Source of the DNA: Dryas octopetala
Lineage: Eukaryota > Streptophyta > Magnoliopsida > Rosales > Rosaceae
Direction of reading: 5' to 3'
Assembly (NCBI GenBank): GCA_963921425.1
Contig: OY992832.1
Coordinates: forward strand, 30,717,489-30,781,488
Length of the DNA: 64,000 bases
Shown here: one piece after another, positions 11,342 to 24,300 of the stretch
Position numbering within the stretch: position 1 is the first letter of the stretch
Layout of the letters: each line of letters opens with the position of its first letter
Notes under the pieces: model-generated
The model's input: only the letters and a program-made list of their open reading frames with translations
Databases searched by the model: none
Told to the model about the DNA's origin: nothing
Translations under genes and position numbers: made by a program

Positions 11342-11505
11342 AGTGAGAACTCAAGTTCTCCTATTAGCAGACAGAGAACCTTGGAGCTGATAAGTTATGT
11401 GAAGCAGCTCTTCTTGCTTTCTATATGTAATTCTGGTTTGTGTTCTTAGTGAGAACTGAGGTTCTCCTATTAGCAAACAGGTCTTGGAGCTCATAAGTAT
11501 GTGCT
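11342..11505 (+). repeat. Direct duplication in the 3' flank of the serine acetyltransferase gene
   Basis: The block agtgagaact, gttctcctattagca, cttggagct, ataag, tatgt occurs at 11342-11400 and again, with small gaps, at 11448-11505. It lies within 250 bp of the stop codon, so probably in the 3' UTR. Confidence 0.8.
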
Positions 11506-12677
11506 GAATGGCTGTCTTGTGATTTTATGTACTGTTTTGTATCCATTTAAGTTGTTAAGACCATTCTCTGTTATATAAGATGAACTTATGAAGTAGTATG
11601 GTTACTTGTTATAGCTGATTGTAACTTTTCATTGTTCTTTCTCTTGCATAAATAGGATTTGATTTGACATGGGCTGAGGTTACTCTGTCACTGCTATCTT
11701 TGGGACACTGTGCTTTCTATTTTTCCAGTAACTAGCATAAGCATTAGCAGTTCTCTAAGGTACCACCTATAGATATAACATCTGTGTTTCTGTAGATTGA
11801 AACTAGTAAGTGTATTATAGATCAAAAGAGATAAGTCAAAAGGATCTCTATTCAAAGATTCCACAGTAACTCACAAAATTTGGATGATGCTCTGAATTCA
11901 GGCAATTTAGATAAGATTTTGACTATTGGAAATGGATCTTAAAATAAGAATTCAGTGATCCACTCAAAAGAGGACACTAATTGGTCAGTTTACAATAAAA
12001 AATGAAGTAACATTGATGAAGAATATATTTGAGCAACCAAATCTGAATGGAAGTCAAAGGTTGTGGCCTCAGATGGTTGGGTATGCAAGTAGCCAAGAGA
12101 GAGGATGAGGCACCCAGTGTGTGGAAGAGCTACAAGCTTCTCACTATCACATTTTACTGTTTGGAATTTTTTTCCTCATTTCACACACCATTAAAATTAA
12201 AATGGATATGAGTCAGCTCCTGAGTTCTGAGTGAGCAGCCTAGGCTGTGGATGTAAATATAGGTCGAAATATATGACTACTATTGCAGTGACATTTTAAG
12301 CCGCCTTGTAAATTACTAATCTACTGGTCGATCAAACAAAGGAAACTCATAGTGGTTTTGTTCAGGAATTGAATTTAGTTGCTTACACTGAGAAGTTTGT
12401 CTTCTTGCTTCTTTTAACACACCCTTTGTTTAGAATGAATAAGCATAATCTAGAATACAGAATAAAAAAAAAATACTAATATAACTCATGTGTCCATTTT
12501 CATTTCACAATTGCGAAGTACTTTTAACAATAGTAATATGCTATGCCACTAAAATACAGAACTAAAAGCCAAAAAAGTATCTTTGCATGAAGCATCTTTC
12601 CATAATCCTAAACATGTATAAAACTTAGTTGCAGAGTCAAGCTTGATATTATACTCCCCTCTCTCTATATTTTCTAC
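11506..12677. other. Intergenic, no gene seen
   Basis: Unremarkable AT-rich sequence between the serine acetyltransferase gene and the P450 remnant. No ORF, RNA gene or clear transposon end was recognised. Confidence 0.6.
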
Positions 12678-14319
12678 ATGGAGCTTCAATTTTCCTCTGG
12701 ATCCTATCCTACCCTCTTCACCTTCTGCCTCTTTATCTTCATTGTATTGAAGATATGCAAAAGATCCAAAACCAACAATTCAACTTTATAGCTTCCTTCA
12801 GGGCCATGGAAACTACCAATCATTGGAAACATGCACCAACTTGTTGGTTCTCTACCCCATCACACCTTGAGGGACTTGGCTAAGATCTATGGACCCCTCA
12901 TGCACTTGCAACTTGGTGAAGTTTCCACTGTTCCACACCAGAAGCTGCCAAAGAGATTGTGAGAACTCTTGACAGCATCTTTGCTTACCGGCGACATCTC
13001 CTTGCTCCAGGTATCATCTCTTATGAAGGCTCAAGCATTTCTTTTGCACCCTGTGGAGATTACTGGAGACAGATGCGAAAATTTGTGGATCAGATCAGTG
13101 CTGCTAAACTCAAAACGGGTGAATCACTCCAATCAATCAGGGAAGAAGAGGTATCAAATTTAATCAAATTTATTTCTTCAAACATCGGAGTGCCTAACAA
13201 TCTTGGCAAGAACTTTTTTTCCATGACATATGGAATCACTGCGAGAGTGGCATTTGGTAACAAATGCAAAGACCATGAAGAACTCATAACAGCAGTGAGG
13301 GATGGTGCAGAGGCAACTGGTGGCTTTGAGGTTGCAGATGTATTCCCTTCCATCAAAATACTTCATGTGATAAGTGGATTGAGAGGCCTAAACTTGATAA
13401 GATTCATTGAGGAATTGTCAATTAGCACAAAGTTAGCAAGGATGCAACCAAGACTACAGGCAAGGACAAAGCAAATGATCTACTAACCGTCCTTTTAAAT
13501 CTGCAGGAGCATGGTGAACTAGAATTTCCTTTAACAGACAACAATATCAAAGCGATTATTCTGGTTAGTATTTTTATGCTCTTATCAGGGTTTTCATATT
13601 TTCTGCTAACGAAGTTTACTTTGGCAGCCAATAATGTTCACTCAATCTATGTTACACACATTTGCCAAGTTGTACTAGTAAGATTAAGCATACGATGGAT
13701 TTAGAGAGAACCTAACCAACAGGAACTAGTTTCTGAAGTAATTTTATTTGTAAACATGCACAAGAAAATAATATTTGGTTATCATACTGAAGTTTTCAGT
13801 CATTCTATATTCAGGACATTTTTACTGCTGAGAGTGAAACATCATCTTCAACTGTAGAATGGGCAATGTCAGAGATGCTGAAAGCTCCAAGGATGATGGA
13901 AAAGGCACAAGCAGAGGTGAGGGAAGTCTTTGGCAGAAAAGGCATCGTTGAGGAAACAGGTCTTCAGGAACTGAAATTCTTAAAGGCAGTAATCAAAGAA
14001 ACATTGAGATTACACCCTCCTATTCCTTTGTTGCTTCCAAAAGAATGTAGTGGAAGTTGTGAGATTAATGGACATAGGATACCTATTTCAACTAAACTAA
14101 TTGTGAATGCATGGGCAATTGGAAGAGATCCCAAGTATTGGACTGAAGCCGAAAGATTTTATCCAGAGAGATTCCTTGATTGTTCAGTTGATTACAGGGG
14201 GACTGATTTTGAATTTATCCCATTTGGAGCAGGAAGGAGAATGTCCTGGCATAACATTTGCTATACCCATTATTGAGCTTCCACTGGCACAACTGCTGTA
14301 CCATTTTGATTGGGAACTT
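12678..14319 (+). pseudogene. Cytochrome P450 pseudogene, CYP71-like
   Basis: The family is heme monooxygenases of the ER membrane. An ATG at 12678 begins a hydrophobic anchor, then an in-frame TAG at 12789 precedes the proline hinge (LPSGPWKLP). A deletion near 12932 shifts the frame. The body then reads through AYRRHLLAPG and APCGDYWRQMRK, and a second deletion near 13443 removes part of the F-G region. The family's intron is at 13564-13814 (GT to AG, phase 0). Exon 2 has the I-helix motif as AESET, where AGxET is usual, the K-helix KETLR, and FYPERF. At the heme loop FGAGRRM, a 2-nt loss near 14243 removes the iron-binding Cys and shifts the frame. The last 35 or so residues are replaced by the Gypsy C LTR at 14320. 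Confidence 0.93.
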
Positions 14320-15193
14320 TGTAGACACCGAAATTTTGATTAAATCAAATTGGTAAAAATTGCAAGTTTCACCATTTGACTAGTTAAAGATAACTGGTGA
14401 AAGCCATGGGCCCCACACAAGTACATGTGGCACGTGACTCATCAAGATAAAGTAGGTCACCAAAGATGACATGTGTCGACATCTAAGATGTCCATCAATC
14501 AAATCAAGTCAAAAGGCTAAATTAAGAAATTAACTATCCTTAATTAGTTAATTGACTAAATTAATGCAATTGATTAGTTAAATATTCTCAATCAATGAGA
14601 CTGATTTAAAACATGAGCTAAATCAAATCAATCAGCTTATATTAAATCAAGCATGCATTAATTCACAAATCAAGGTTTAATCCCACAAATCAAGAGATTT
14701 AAATCGTGAAAATTAATTCCTCTTTCTTGCCTATAAATACAGCCTTCTGGTTCAGAAGAAGAGACCTCTGAAAACTTTGGCAAAATTCAGACAAACTTTC
14801 TAGCCAAAGATAAAACACCCTAAACACTCTCAAAGTTCTTCATCAAGCTTGTCAAGAATCAACAAGAACAATACATAGGTGCCGATTCTTTCATCACGAA
14901 AGCCAAAGAACAATTACCAAGTGGCACACCTCGTGGACAAAGATTGATCAAGATCAAGCCTTAACGACCCTTGATCAAATATCAATTGTTCAAGAAGACT
15001 TGAAGATTCAACTGTTCGATTCAAGAACAAGTGTTTATCACCCTTAGCTCAAGCACAACCTTGGTGATTAAATCAGATGAATATTTTTTGTAAAGAATAG
15101 ACACACAGAGATTGTAATCCTCAAATTAATTAAATACAAATATTTTGTACACTTTTCTTGTCTTATTTAATTTGCAGAAAAATTGTGTTCCCA
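14320..15193 (+). repeat. 5' LTR of Gypsy C
   Basis: About 874 bp, TG to CA. It contains a TATA box (gcctataaatacagc near 14729). The following stretch, aatttggcacacacagtagg, is the probable primer-binding region. The first 300 bp match 48325-48623. Confidence 0.85.
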
Positions 15194-15270
15194 AATTTGG
15201 CACACACAGTAGGACCATCTCTGTCTTCATCTCTTTCTCCAACACTTAAGTTTGCAATTATATTCCAAGA

Positions 15271-16309
15271 AATGGAATTCAATAGGATTCATGTCGCGTT
15301 GGTGAGAAAGAACAAGAAAGGTGCTGCTACCTCTACAACGAGTTGCGACTTCATCGACACTGTAGCTCGGAGAAAATCGAGAGCCCTGCTGTCAACTCAA
15401 AAATTGACTTCCATGGCTCTACCATCCAAGAAGCGTGAATCGCAACTCAAACATCAACCAGTCATTACTTTCGCATCGCTGGGGCCAAAGAAACATACTT
15501 CACGAAGTACAAAGAGATGCTTGGATGACTCGAAGAAATCAAAGGAGCGATCACCCTCCTTTGTTTCTGATGCTGACTCAAGTACGAGGTCATACTTTGG
15601 ATCACCAACTGAGGATCAGACGAGGGAGATTTCAACAATTCCCTCAAAGTCCTTCGATTCTTTCTGCTTTACAACCGTGCAATTTATGATGATGGGAGCT
15701 GTGAACGTCGAGGAATAACTAGCTCAAATGGCCCATGCCATTGCCAAATTGACAAAGACTGTTGAAGAGAAGGACATGCATATCGCTTCTTTCATGAATA
15801 AGCTAGAGTCGCGACATTACGATGATTCAAGTCAAGGTCCAAATCACCATATGAAAGAACAGATTCGAGAATCTGACTCCTAACAAAAGGAGAAATCAAA
15901 GCCAATTCCACCTTGGTAGCTTCGTTATCGATCCAACAACTTCAAGATATGATCGCGAACACCATCAAAGCTCAATATGGCGATTCTTCAAGGGATTCCC
16001 TTACGTACTCCAAGACATACACCAGGAGGTTGGACAACCTACGCATGCCAACAAGGTACCAACCCCCCAAGTTTTTGCAATTCGATGGAAAAGGTAACAC
16101 CAAACAACATGTAGCCCATTTCATTGAAACATGCAATAGTGCTGGCACAGAAGGTGACCACCATGTGAAACAGTTCGTTCGTTCTTTTTGAGGAGCCGCG
16201 TTTGACTAGTACACAGACTTAGAGCATGAGTCCATTGATAGCTGGGAGCAAATGAAAGGAGAATTTCTGAATCGCTTCTTCAACACTCGCTTCACAGTAA
16301 GTATGTTGG
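15271..16309 (+). pseudogene. Gypsy C gag remnant
   Basis: An ATG at 15271 opens 149 codons of basic, serine-rich sequence and ends at a stop at 15716. The same frame continues through a coiled-coil-like stretch with further stops. The typical Gypsy gag block follows in the frame from 15913: SIQQLQDMIANTIKAQYGD, PPKFLQFDGKGNTKQHVAHF, ETCNSAGTEGD. Stops then interrupt the part that would read FDWYTDLE (a TAG replaces Trp). The coding sequence ends where Gypsy A inserts at 16310. Not functional. Confidence 0.88.
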
Positions 16310-18171
16310 TGTAGCAACCCAGATTTTTCATCCTATCTTGTGTTGATACGTGTTTTTCGAAAACTCTTTTGCACTTAGAAGCTTAAGGTTTCTTAAAGGA
16401 AATTGAGTTTCCTTTGTCTTTTGTGTAACTAACTTGTACCATTAGTTGCTTAGAGTTGAGCTCTATTACGTACCTTGTACACAATTTTGGTGATTACCAA
16501 GTTTGAATTAAATTTTTGGGAATTAAATTTATTGGAGTTGAATTTTTCTTTAATTGTTTTGAAAGAAAAATTGTTGTAATGAGGATATAGAAAATTAGTA
16601 CTCATTGAAACGATCTCGTAGGATTTTTTGGAGAATTATTTGGAGTCCCGAGCTATTTTTTGGACAGGCGGACAGAGCGCTGAGTGAGCGAGCTCACGGT
16701 GAGCTGCAAAGGATGCGCCACACCTGATCAATCCATGTGTTTTACTCTTGAGCATTGGAGCTCATTAAGCCTAGCCAGTCTCAGCCATTGATTTTGTGTG
16801 AAGACTAGTCACCAGCCAACCGGGTCATGTTGACTCGCGTGTTCTTCATCTGGGCCGTTTCGTCTCTGTAAGTGGGCCATTCAACCGGGTTTTCTTGACC
16901 CAATTTGAGTTTTACTCCTTGTTTTGTATTTTTAGTGCATTCTATCCCATATTGAAAACTTACAACTTCTTCCCACCCTCTACTGCCTATAAATAAGGAT
17001 CATTGTTTCTCATTTTCACTTGCACAACCAAGATAGGACCGTACACGAATGTGGAAGGTTGTGGAAGAGAATACGTGAAGAGCATTGGATTCCATGTAGG
17101 GGGGTTTATCCTACATTCCCAACTATGGACTCTTGTGTGTGTGTGTGATTTTTAAACTGTTATAACATGCTATTATAATTATATTTCTTATGATGGGTTT
17201 AAGAGTAAGGGTTACCAAAGTGACCTTGGGTTCAAATCCCTAAATCTTCTAGAAGGGTTATCATTAAAGTTGTGAAGGGACTAGCCAAGTCATTACGTTG
17301 CAACGTGTATTTGGACTAGCAGATGCTCAAAACTTATAGGTGGCAGGTGGTATGGTTATTCAATTGAGAGTTACTACCTTTGTTGACCATGTCACTCTCA
17401 CTATGGTAGTTGTTTCTTTTGATTATGGCTAGCCGTAGTAGTACCTAATGTGTATCAATCATCTGAGTAATTGTTATTTGTGGGTTTTTTATGCATGTTT
17501 CTCATATACTGCTACAGCTGAGGTGTTCAAATGTTTTGTGAAAATATTTTGGTGTTTTGGAAAACAATCTTTCACTGGAAAAGGTTTTAAAGGTTTACAA
17601 ACCTAGAAGGGTCCCCTGAGGGAAGCTATGATCGTATGTGATGCTTACACCCTACTTTCTTTGTTTTGTTTTGTTTTCTCTTGCTTATGCAGGTTTGCCT
17701 TTTGGAGGAGATCTTGATTGAAGGGTGCGCAACTTTGGAATCTCTTGTCAGGCGTCTGAAGGTCTCTTTGCTCATGTATTTTCATTTGTAGCCGTTCCTG
17801 CCTTTCATTGGTTATTTTATGTTTATTTCCATTCAGAACTTGTTTAAACAATGATCTTTATGTTTTATCGAATTTACTCAATTTGTAAACTTAATTGGGT
17901 TTTGCCTATACTTTGGTAATCCTTTTTAGGGTGTTGATTTAACTATTCTACCTTAGCGGGTTGGTTAATTTTATCTATCTATTTTGATTGTATTATTTTC
18001 TTAAAAGATCCTATTATGTAATGGGTACTTTGATCCAACCCAATCTATTTAAACAAAAGGTTTAACTCGCCTTGAGTATCTTGGGAAATTAATACTGGTC
18101 TATTGGTATTAATTTCATGGGGCATTCAAGGTGGGTGTCTCTGCTGCATACTTGGGGTTTGGGGTGCGACA
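16310..18171 (+). repeat. 5' LTR of Gypsy A
   Basis: About 1862 bp, from TGTAGCAACCC to GGGTGCGACA, with a TATA box (cctataaataagg, about 16986). No second copy is in the window, so the right boundary is set by the CA end and the primer site 7 bp on. Confidence 0.75.
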
Positions 18172-18178
18172 GTTGAAG

Positions 18179-18190
18179 TGGTATCAGTGC
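18179..18190 (+). other. Primer-binding site of Gypsy A
   Basis: TGGTATCAGTGC differs by one base from the initiator tRNA-Met site TGGTATCAGAGC. Confidence 0.8.
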
Positions 18191-18440
18191 ATTTTCAAAG
18201 TGCACATGAAGTTTTCCTAAACATTTATAAAACTTGTCAAAAGAGTTTACAACTTTTCGAACTGATTTTGAAATATTTTTTCGAAAAGATTTCCGAAAGT
18301 GTTTTTTGAAACGTTTCTAAAATGAATTTTGAAACTCGAAAGTTTTTGGTTGTCGTGTCTTCATTGATTATCCCGTTCAAGTATTTGTTTCTACTTAAAC
18401 ACTTTGTTGAGACCATTTTTCTTTCAGTCTTGTCGACAAG

Positions 18441-19697
18441 ATGCCACCCAGTCTCGAATCTCCACAGTTTAACCCTCAGCAGATGACAAAGTTTATACAG
18501 GCATTCCTTAATGCCCAATCGCAGATACCTCGAGCCGAAAGGGAGGAAAAGAGAAAGAGAGAGTACTTGAACAATCTCCTAAGGATGAAACCGACTAGGT
18601 TTCATGGAGGCACCGAGATTGGGAATGCTGAAGTTTGGAGTCAACATGTCTTGAAGAAACTAAACGCTGTTAATGGACCACCTAAATACCGAGTATGGCT
18701 AGCAGCGCAATTCTTGGAAGGAGAAGTCGACGCTTGGTAGAGCGTAATCACCCAAACTGAGAATATAGCTCTTATGCGCTGAGAAGCATTCAAAGTACAC
18801 TTTGATAATCGATATTTTCCCATTTTCCCAAGCCAGTTCGTTTGAGCAGAGTTAATGAATTTATAGAATTGGAGTAAGGAAATCTGATTGTTGTTGAGTA
18901 CATGGCTAAGTTCACTGATTTGGGAAGGTTCGGACAGTCAGTTATGCAAGATGATGAGATGAAGATGGCTCGATTTCTCATTGGATTAAGGGATGGAATC
19001 CGAAAAAACATTGTGAGCAACAACTTCGCCAACTTTACTGAGCTAATGAATGCAGCTTATGCACAAGAGCAGGACTATGTGCATTCACTAAGTAAGAGGA
19101 CCGAGAGAAAGGACAAAAAGAGGAAAGGATTGGCCATGGACAAGGCAATGGACAATCTAGTGGAGCGAGTGGTAGTGCACAGAATTCGAAGACTTGTTAC
19201 CAATGTAGAGCTAAAGGACACTTTAAAAATCAATGCCCACAAATAATAGAAGTACAAGGCACACCACAACACGCTCAGACTCCGATCACCGGGCAATGCA
19301 CAAGCACGTACACCTTTTCAGCAGCAAGGACAATAGAAAACTCTGCCGAATATAGCACACGGATAGTGGAGAAGACCTGGACCTCGACCAAAACAAGGAG
19401 GAAGAGCGTATGCACTCCATGGAGCAAACAATGAGGCAGCATTGAATGGTAAGTTACTTCGATCTGTCTAATACACTCGCCAATATTTTGTTTGTTACTG
19501 GTGCATCGCATTCTTTTGTATATGTTTGTCTCGCTTGAAAGTTAGGATTATGATCCGAACCATTGGTGGGTCTGTTTGACTTAAGCGTACCTTTGGGAGG
19601 AAAAGAGGAGATCAACCGAATTTTTAAAGACCGTCATATAGTGATACAAGAACTTACGCTGTATGCAAATTTGTAACCACTAAAAATGGCGGACTAC
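18441..19697 (+). pseudogene. Gypsy A gag and N-terminal half of protease
   Basis: Gag starts MPPSLESPQFNPQQMTKF. The capsid-like region (TRFHGGTEIGNAEVW) ends at a TAG after DAW at 18738 and continues in shifted frames (MAKFTDLGRFGQ at 18902). A CCHC knuckle, CYQCRAKGHFKNQC, lies at about 19192-19233 in another frame. The protease loop reads FVTGASHSF (about 19489-19515) where DTGASHSF is usual, so the catalytic Asp is changed. The frame is then cut by Gypsy B at 19697. Confidence 0.88.
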
Positions 19698-19726
19698 TGT
19701 CACGCCCTAATCCTGAATAAAATTTA

Positions 19727-19951
19727 GGGTTAAATACATTTTTGGTCCACGAACTTTGAGAGATTTCTCAATTTGGTCCACAAATTTCAAAACGTGACAA
19801 AAATGCCCACGAATTATCCAACTTTTGTCAATTGAGGAAATCTGTTAGCTTCCATCCACAAAGCTAACGGAAAAGGCCATGTGAGAAACATGTGACCACA
19901 TCCCCATGGGTGGTTTCGTCCATTCAGACCCAGTTCCCTATGTCCTTCCAC
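19727..19951 (+). repeat. Left terminal inverted repeat of the MULE
   Basis: About 225 bp, matching 25496-25731 inverted at high identity. The right copy has an extra block of about 11 bp near its inner end. Confidence 0.93.
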
Positions 19952-20156
19952 TTCCCTCCACTCTCTGCCAATTTTCCCACCATTGTACATTCATTTTCCC
20001 AAAAAAAATCTAATCTTATACTATTTATGTCAGGAGGTAGAGATGTTATTAAGGCTTGGGTTCTGAACAAAATAAAGCATTTAGCATTTAAGAAACATTT
20101 GGATTTTTGGATTTTACAGTTGGGTTGTGTGAGAGAAATCTGAAACAAGGAAGAAG

Positions 20157-20480
20157 ATGGATCCAATTTTTTGTCATTGTTCAAGGTTGGCCCAACAAAA
20201 GACATCATGGACTGATGCTAATCCAGGGAGAAGGTTCTTCGCATGTGCAAGATATCAGGTGAGTTTTATTTTGATTTTAATGAGAGATCAGTGAGGGTAT
20301 CATACCTGGTTTTTTATTTCACTATATTTCTTCATGTGACAGAGCCATGGTGGTTGTGGGTTGTTCATGTGGATTGATCCACCCATTTGTGAGCGATCCA
20401 AACAAGTGATCCCAGGGCTGTTGAGACGTATTGGGCAACTCGAATCCAACAAGAGTAGAGCAAGAGAAAAGATTTTGTAG
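20157..20480 (+). CDS. GRF-type zinc-finger protein carried by the MULE
   Basis: Two exons, 20157-20258 and 20343-20480, with GTGAGT at the donor and GACAG at the acceptor, in phase 0. The product is 79 residues. Residues 5-46 fit the zf-GRF pattern: FCHC, then NPGRRF (22-27), a Cys at 30, and GCGLFMWID (38-46). C6 or C8, C30 and C39 are candidate zinc ligands. A basic helix follows (QVIPGLLRRIGQLESNK). GRF fingers bind single-stranded or structured nucleic acid in other proteins. A role in transposition is inference from position: the gene starts about 200 bp inside the left repeat and converges on the transposase. It could instead be a captured host exon pair. The frame and splice sites are intact. 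Confidence 0.8.
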
Positions 20481-21340
20481 TTGTTGTTGGTTGTATCTTG
20501 GTTGGTGATATTGGTGATGTGGAATGGAAAATGCAAATAGTCATATGGGTAGTTGATGTAGACTGTGTGGTGGGAAATTTCTAGTGTGATGTAATGCTAG
20601 TTTTAGTAATGCTTAGGTATTTCTATTCTATATGCTATGTAATGTATGGGTGTGGGTGGAGTAGTCTATTTTGGCTTGTGGGGTTGGAATATGTACTGAC
20701 TGCTTTTTCAAATGAATATGTATTGACTCTTTTGAACTAATGAATTCAATGGCTACAAGCACATTGTCTTACTGGACAAATTAATGGAACGTGACCAAAT
20801 TGACAATTGAAAATTTACATTTGTTTAAAGAACAAAAAGATGGAGTTTGTTTAAAGTAAGTGGGGTTTGTGGGATAAAGAACAAAAAGAAATGAAAAAGA
20901 AAGTGGGGGGTTGATTAAAGAAAGGAAATGGAATGATGTTGTTGTTTAAAAATATTGGCTTACTAGACAGTTATGGTACCATTTCATTTCATCTGAAAGA
21001 ATATTGCACAATATTGCCAACATTTTTCCACAAAATATCATTCATACTGATTATAGGATTTTGCCAATAATTGCTACAAAATATACATGAGTGAATTCTC
21101 ACCAAAATGAACACTACTCTCATACAAATAACATTCATATCCCATCACATGGCCAAAATAACATTATAACTATATCAGGGTAATCTAATTGTGCAATATT
21201 TTAACCCCTTACCAAAATAAGTCAAATTAATAAACTACAAGTCCCCTAAATAACTAGATTTATAATTTCCAAGTACAAGTTCCAAAATAAACACTCTTAA
21301 GAGCTAATTCATCAGCTTGATGTCTCAAATTAAGTCAATT
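20481..21340. other. Non-coding space between the two convergent MULE genes
   Basis: AT-rich with no coding frame. It should hold the 3' UTRs of both genes. Confidence 0.6.
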
Positions 21341-24300
21341 TCATGCATACTCCCCACCCAAGTCAGTTTCAGAATTGGCATTCTGTGATGGCATCCATTG
21401 AATACTTGATTGAGTATTGGTCTGCCCAGTAGGCTGAAATGAGATATTTCCAGTGGGCTGAGATGAGATATTTCCAGTGGGCTGAGATGAGTGATTCGTA
21501 GTGGTCTGTCTTGTCCTTCTAACCTGTAGTCAAAGTGAGTTATGGCTTCAATTGATTGCAATGAATTTTACATACAAACACAAAAAGTTAAAGGCCTTTA
21601 TCTGATTGCTTACAGGGCATTTTTTGGCTTGGCTCACATGTGTCTGGCTCCCTTGAGTGTTATGTGCTTGGTTGCTCCCCTGCATTGATTAATTAACTAT
21701 AGTCAAAGTGTGCATTGATGCTGTGATAGAATATAACAGCAAATAATTACTAAAAGCATACCTGAGTATCTTTTTTTCTAGGTGGTGCCCTCCTTGATGT
21801 TCTAGCTTGTTCTCCACCAGAGGTTTCCTACATGAAACCAGGTGCATATAGTCAAATGAATTAATTAGTAAACAATTACAACCATCTATACCACATCATT
21901 TTGATTGTGCCATACCTGAGTTGAATTCTTCCTTCTTTGACAAGACCTGATGTTATGACCTTCTCCACCACACATGCTACACTTGATTTTAATATAAAGC
22001 CTCTTCAACTTTGTTGGATCATGCTCATAAGTTGCAGGTACCTCATCTGGCTCTTTGTTTCTATTCTTCTTTGGCCTCCCAGGTTGTTTGTGGTACACTG
22101 GGGGAGAAATTGGATGATATCCTGTCTTAAACCACTCTTGTTGATCCCTAATTGGATTGATATAAGGCTCATATGCCTTCAGATATGTGGACTTCTTGTA
22201 GTACTCATCAATATAGTCAAGTGGATCATGATCTTTCCAGAAAATTGCAGCAAGGGCATGTGGACATGGGATACCACTCAAGTCCCATTTCTTGCAACTA
22301 CACTCTTTTGCATTAAGATCCACTGTCAAGGTTGTACCATAGTGACAAGTTACTTGGAATTTCCCTTCCCCATTCCAATGAGCCAAGCACCAACCAGCAT
22401 CCACTTTGTTCTTCTCCAGTATCTTATGAATTTTAGGCCCAATATCGTCATGCCACTTCTCCACAGCTTGCCTTCTAACTGCCAATCTGTTAACAACATA
22501 CATCCTAACCCTTTCAAGCATTGTAAGGATTGGTTTGTCTCTTGCTTGAATGATAGCTGCATTGAAGGATTCACATAAGTTGTTAAGCAATATTTCACAT
22601 TTTGGGAAGGTATGAAAGTGAGACCTAGACCAGTTTGTTGGTGAAAACTTTTGCAACCAGTTATATGCTTCAACATCTGCCTCCTTGATTACATCCATTG
22701 CATTGGTGAATTTTCCCATTGTAGTTGCTCTAGCTGCATCCCAAAGCATATTCTTCAATGTGAGGCCTTTATGATCGACTTTAAAATTGTTATAGAAGTG
22801 GCGCACACAATGCCTATGGTGAGAGTGAGGTAGCTCAAGTTCAAGAGCAGGAACAAGGCCTTTTTGCTTATCTGTAATGAAGGTCCAACCATAGCTATTG
22901 TTGATCTCCAGATCAACCTTCAAATGTTGCAAAAACCAACACCATGAGCTTTTGTTCTCAACCTCTACCACTGCCCAAGCAATTGGATATAGTCCATTGT
23001 TGGCATCAATACCAACAGCTGCCAACAGTTGCCCTGGATGAGGGCCTTTGATGTGGCAACCATCCAGGCCAATCAAAGGCCTACAGCCATTCCTAAACCC
23101 TTTCTTTATTGCACCAAAGCATATGTAAAGCCTTTTAAAGATGATCATATTTCCATTATTGTCTGCATCATTCTGCAGTTCAATTGTGCTTTCCGGGTTA
23201 GTCCTTCTTAGTTCTTCAGCATAGTCCCAAAGACAAGCATATTGCTCCATATAGGTCCCTTCAACAGCTTTGAGTGCCCTCCTCCTGGCTCTATACAATG
23301 ATGCCATTGAAATCTTAACAGAGTGGTCTTGTTTAACAGTCTCCCCAAATGCAGTCATATTCCAGTCTGGATTAGTTCTAAATACATTCAATTATTTCTC
23401 TGAGATCCATTTTGCGGTTGCATTTCTGTTTTTCACCATCCTTGAACATTTATGTTTGTCAACAAACTTTCTAACCTGAAATGTACCACTTGCATCTGCC
23501 ATGTTTGCAGTGATAGTCCAGGGACACTTTCCTTGACACTTTGCCATCATTCTCGTAGAATCATTTTTCACAATCTTAATTTGTCTGCCAATCTTGATTG
23601 CATATGCTCTCACTGCTTCCCTAAACAACTTCTTCGACTCATACCACTGTCCCAATAAAAACTTTGGATTTTTTAGATCTGTCTTAGGATTGAAAACAGG
23701 AAATTTTGGCAACTTTTTTTTGGGGTTCCCATTTCCATCATCTTCAGAATCACCATCCACACTTCTCAGCTCATCTTCAGATGCACACTCATCTGCAGAC
23801 TCCACAATTTCTGGCTCAACCTCATGGTTTATTTTCTTTGATGTGCCGACTTGAGTTTTGGTCCTCTTTAAAGTCCCAGCACCATCAGTTGTCTTAGCTT
23901 GGCTAGGGCCTACATACTCACACTCAGGATCTATACATTCATCAAAATCCAAGTCATCATCAGTTTGCTCATACTCAGAATCCAAAAAGTCAGGATCATC
24001 CTCTTCATTATCACCATCCTTAGCTGACTCTACATAGTCCTCAATAAGCACCTCATCTTGTCTCTTGTGTGCATGCATTGACTCATGCATTAGTGGGGAA
24101 AACTCTTCATCTCCATCAATAACAGGTTCTATAGTAGACAAATAAACATTTATCACTTTGTTAATTGGCACACAGTTACACATATCATACACCTGCAAGT
24201 CATTGGTGAGTGCCATCAAGCCTTCATCATCTATTGTACCTGGAAGTTTATAACAAAACTCACAAGCCCCTGTATATCCTTCAACCTTAGCCATGTCTGT

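Noticed and set aside
15158..15270. Upstream extension of the Gypsy C gag frame before 15271
   Set aside because: It overlaps the end of the LTR and the primer-binding region, which are not coding.
20343..20480. GRF exon 2 as part of a longer host gene
   Set aside because: Start, intron and stop all fit within 324 bp inside the MULE, and the frame is closed on both sides.
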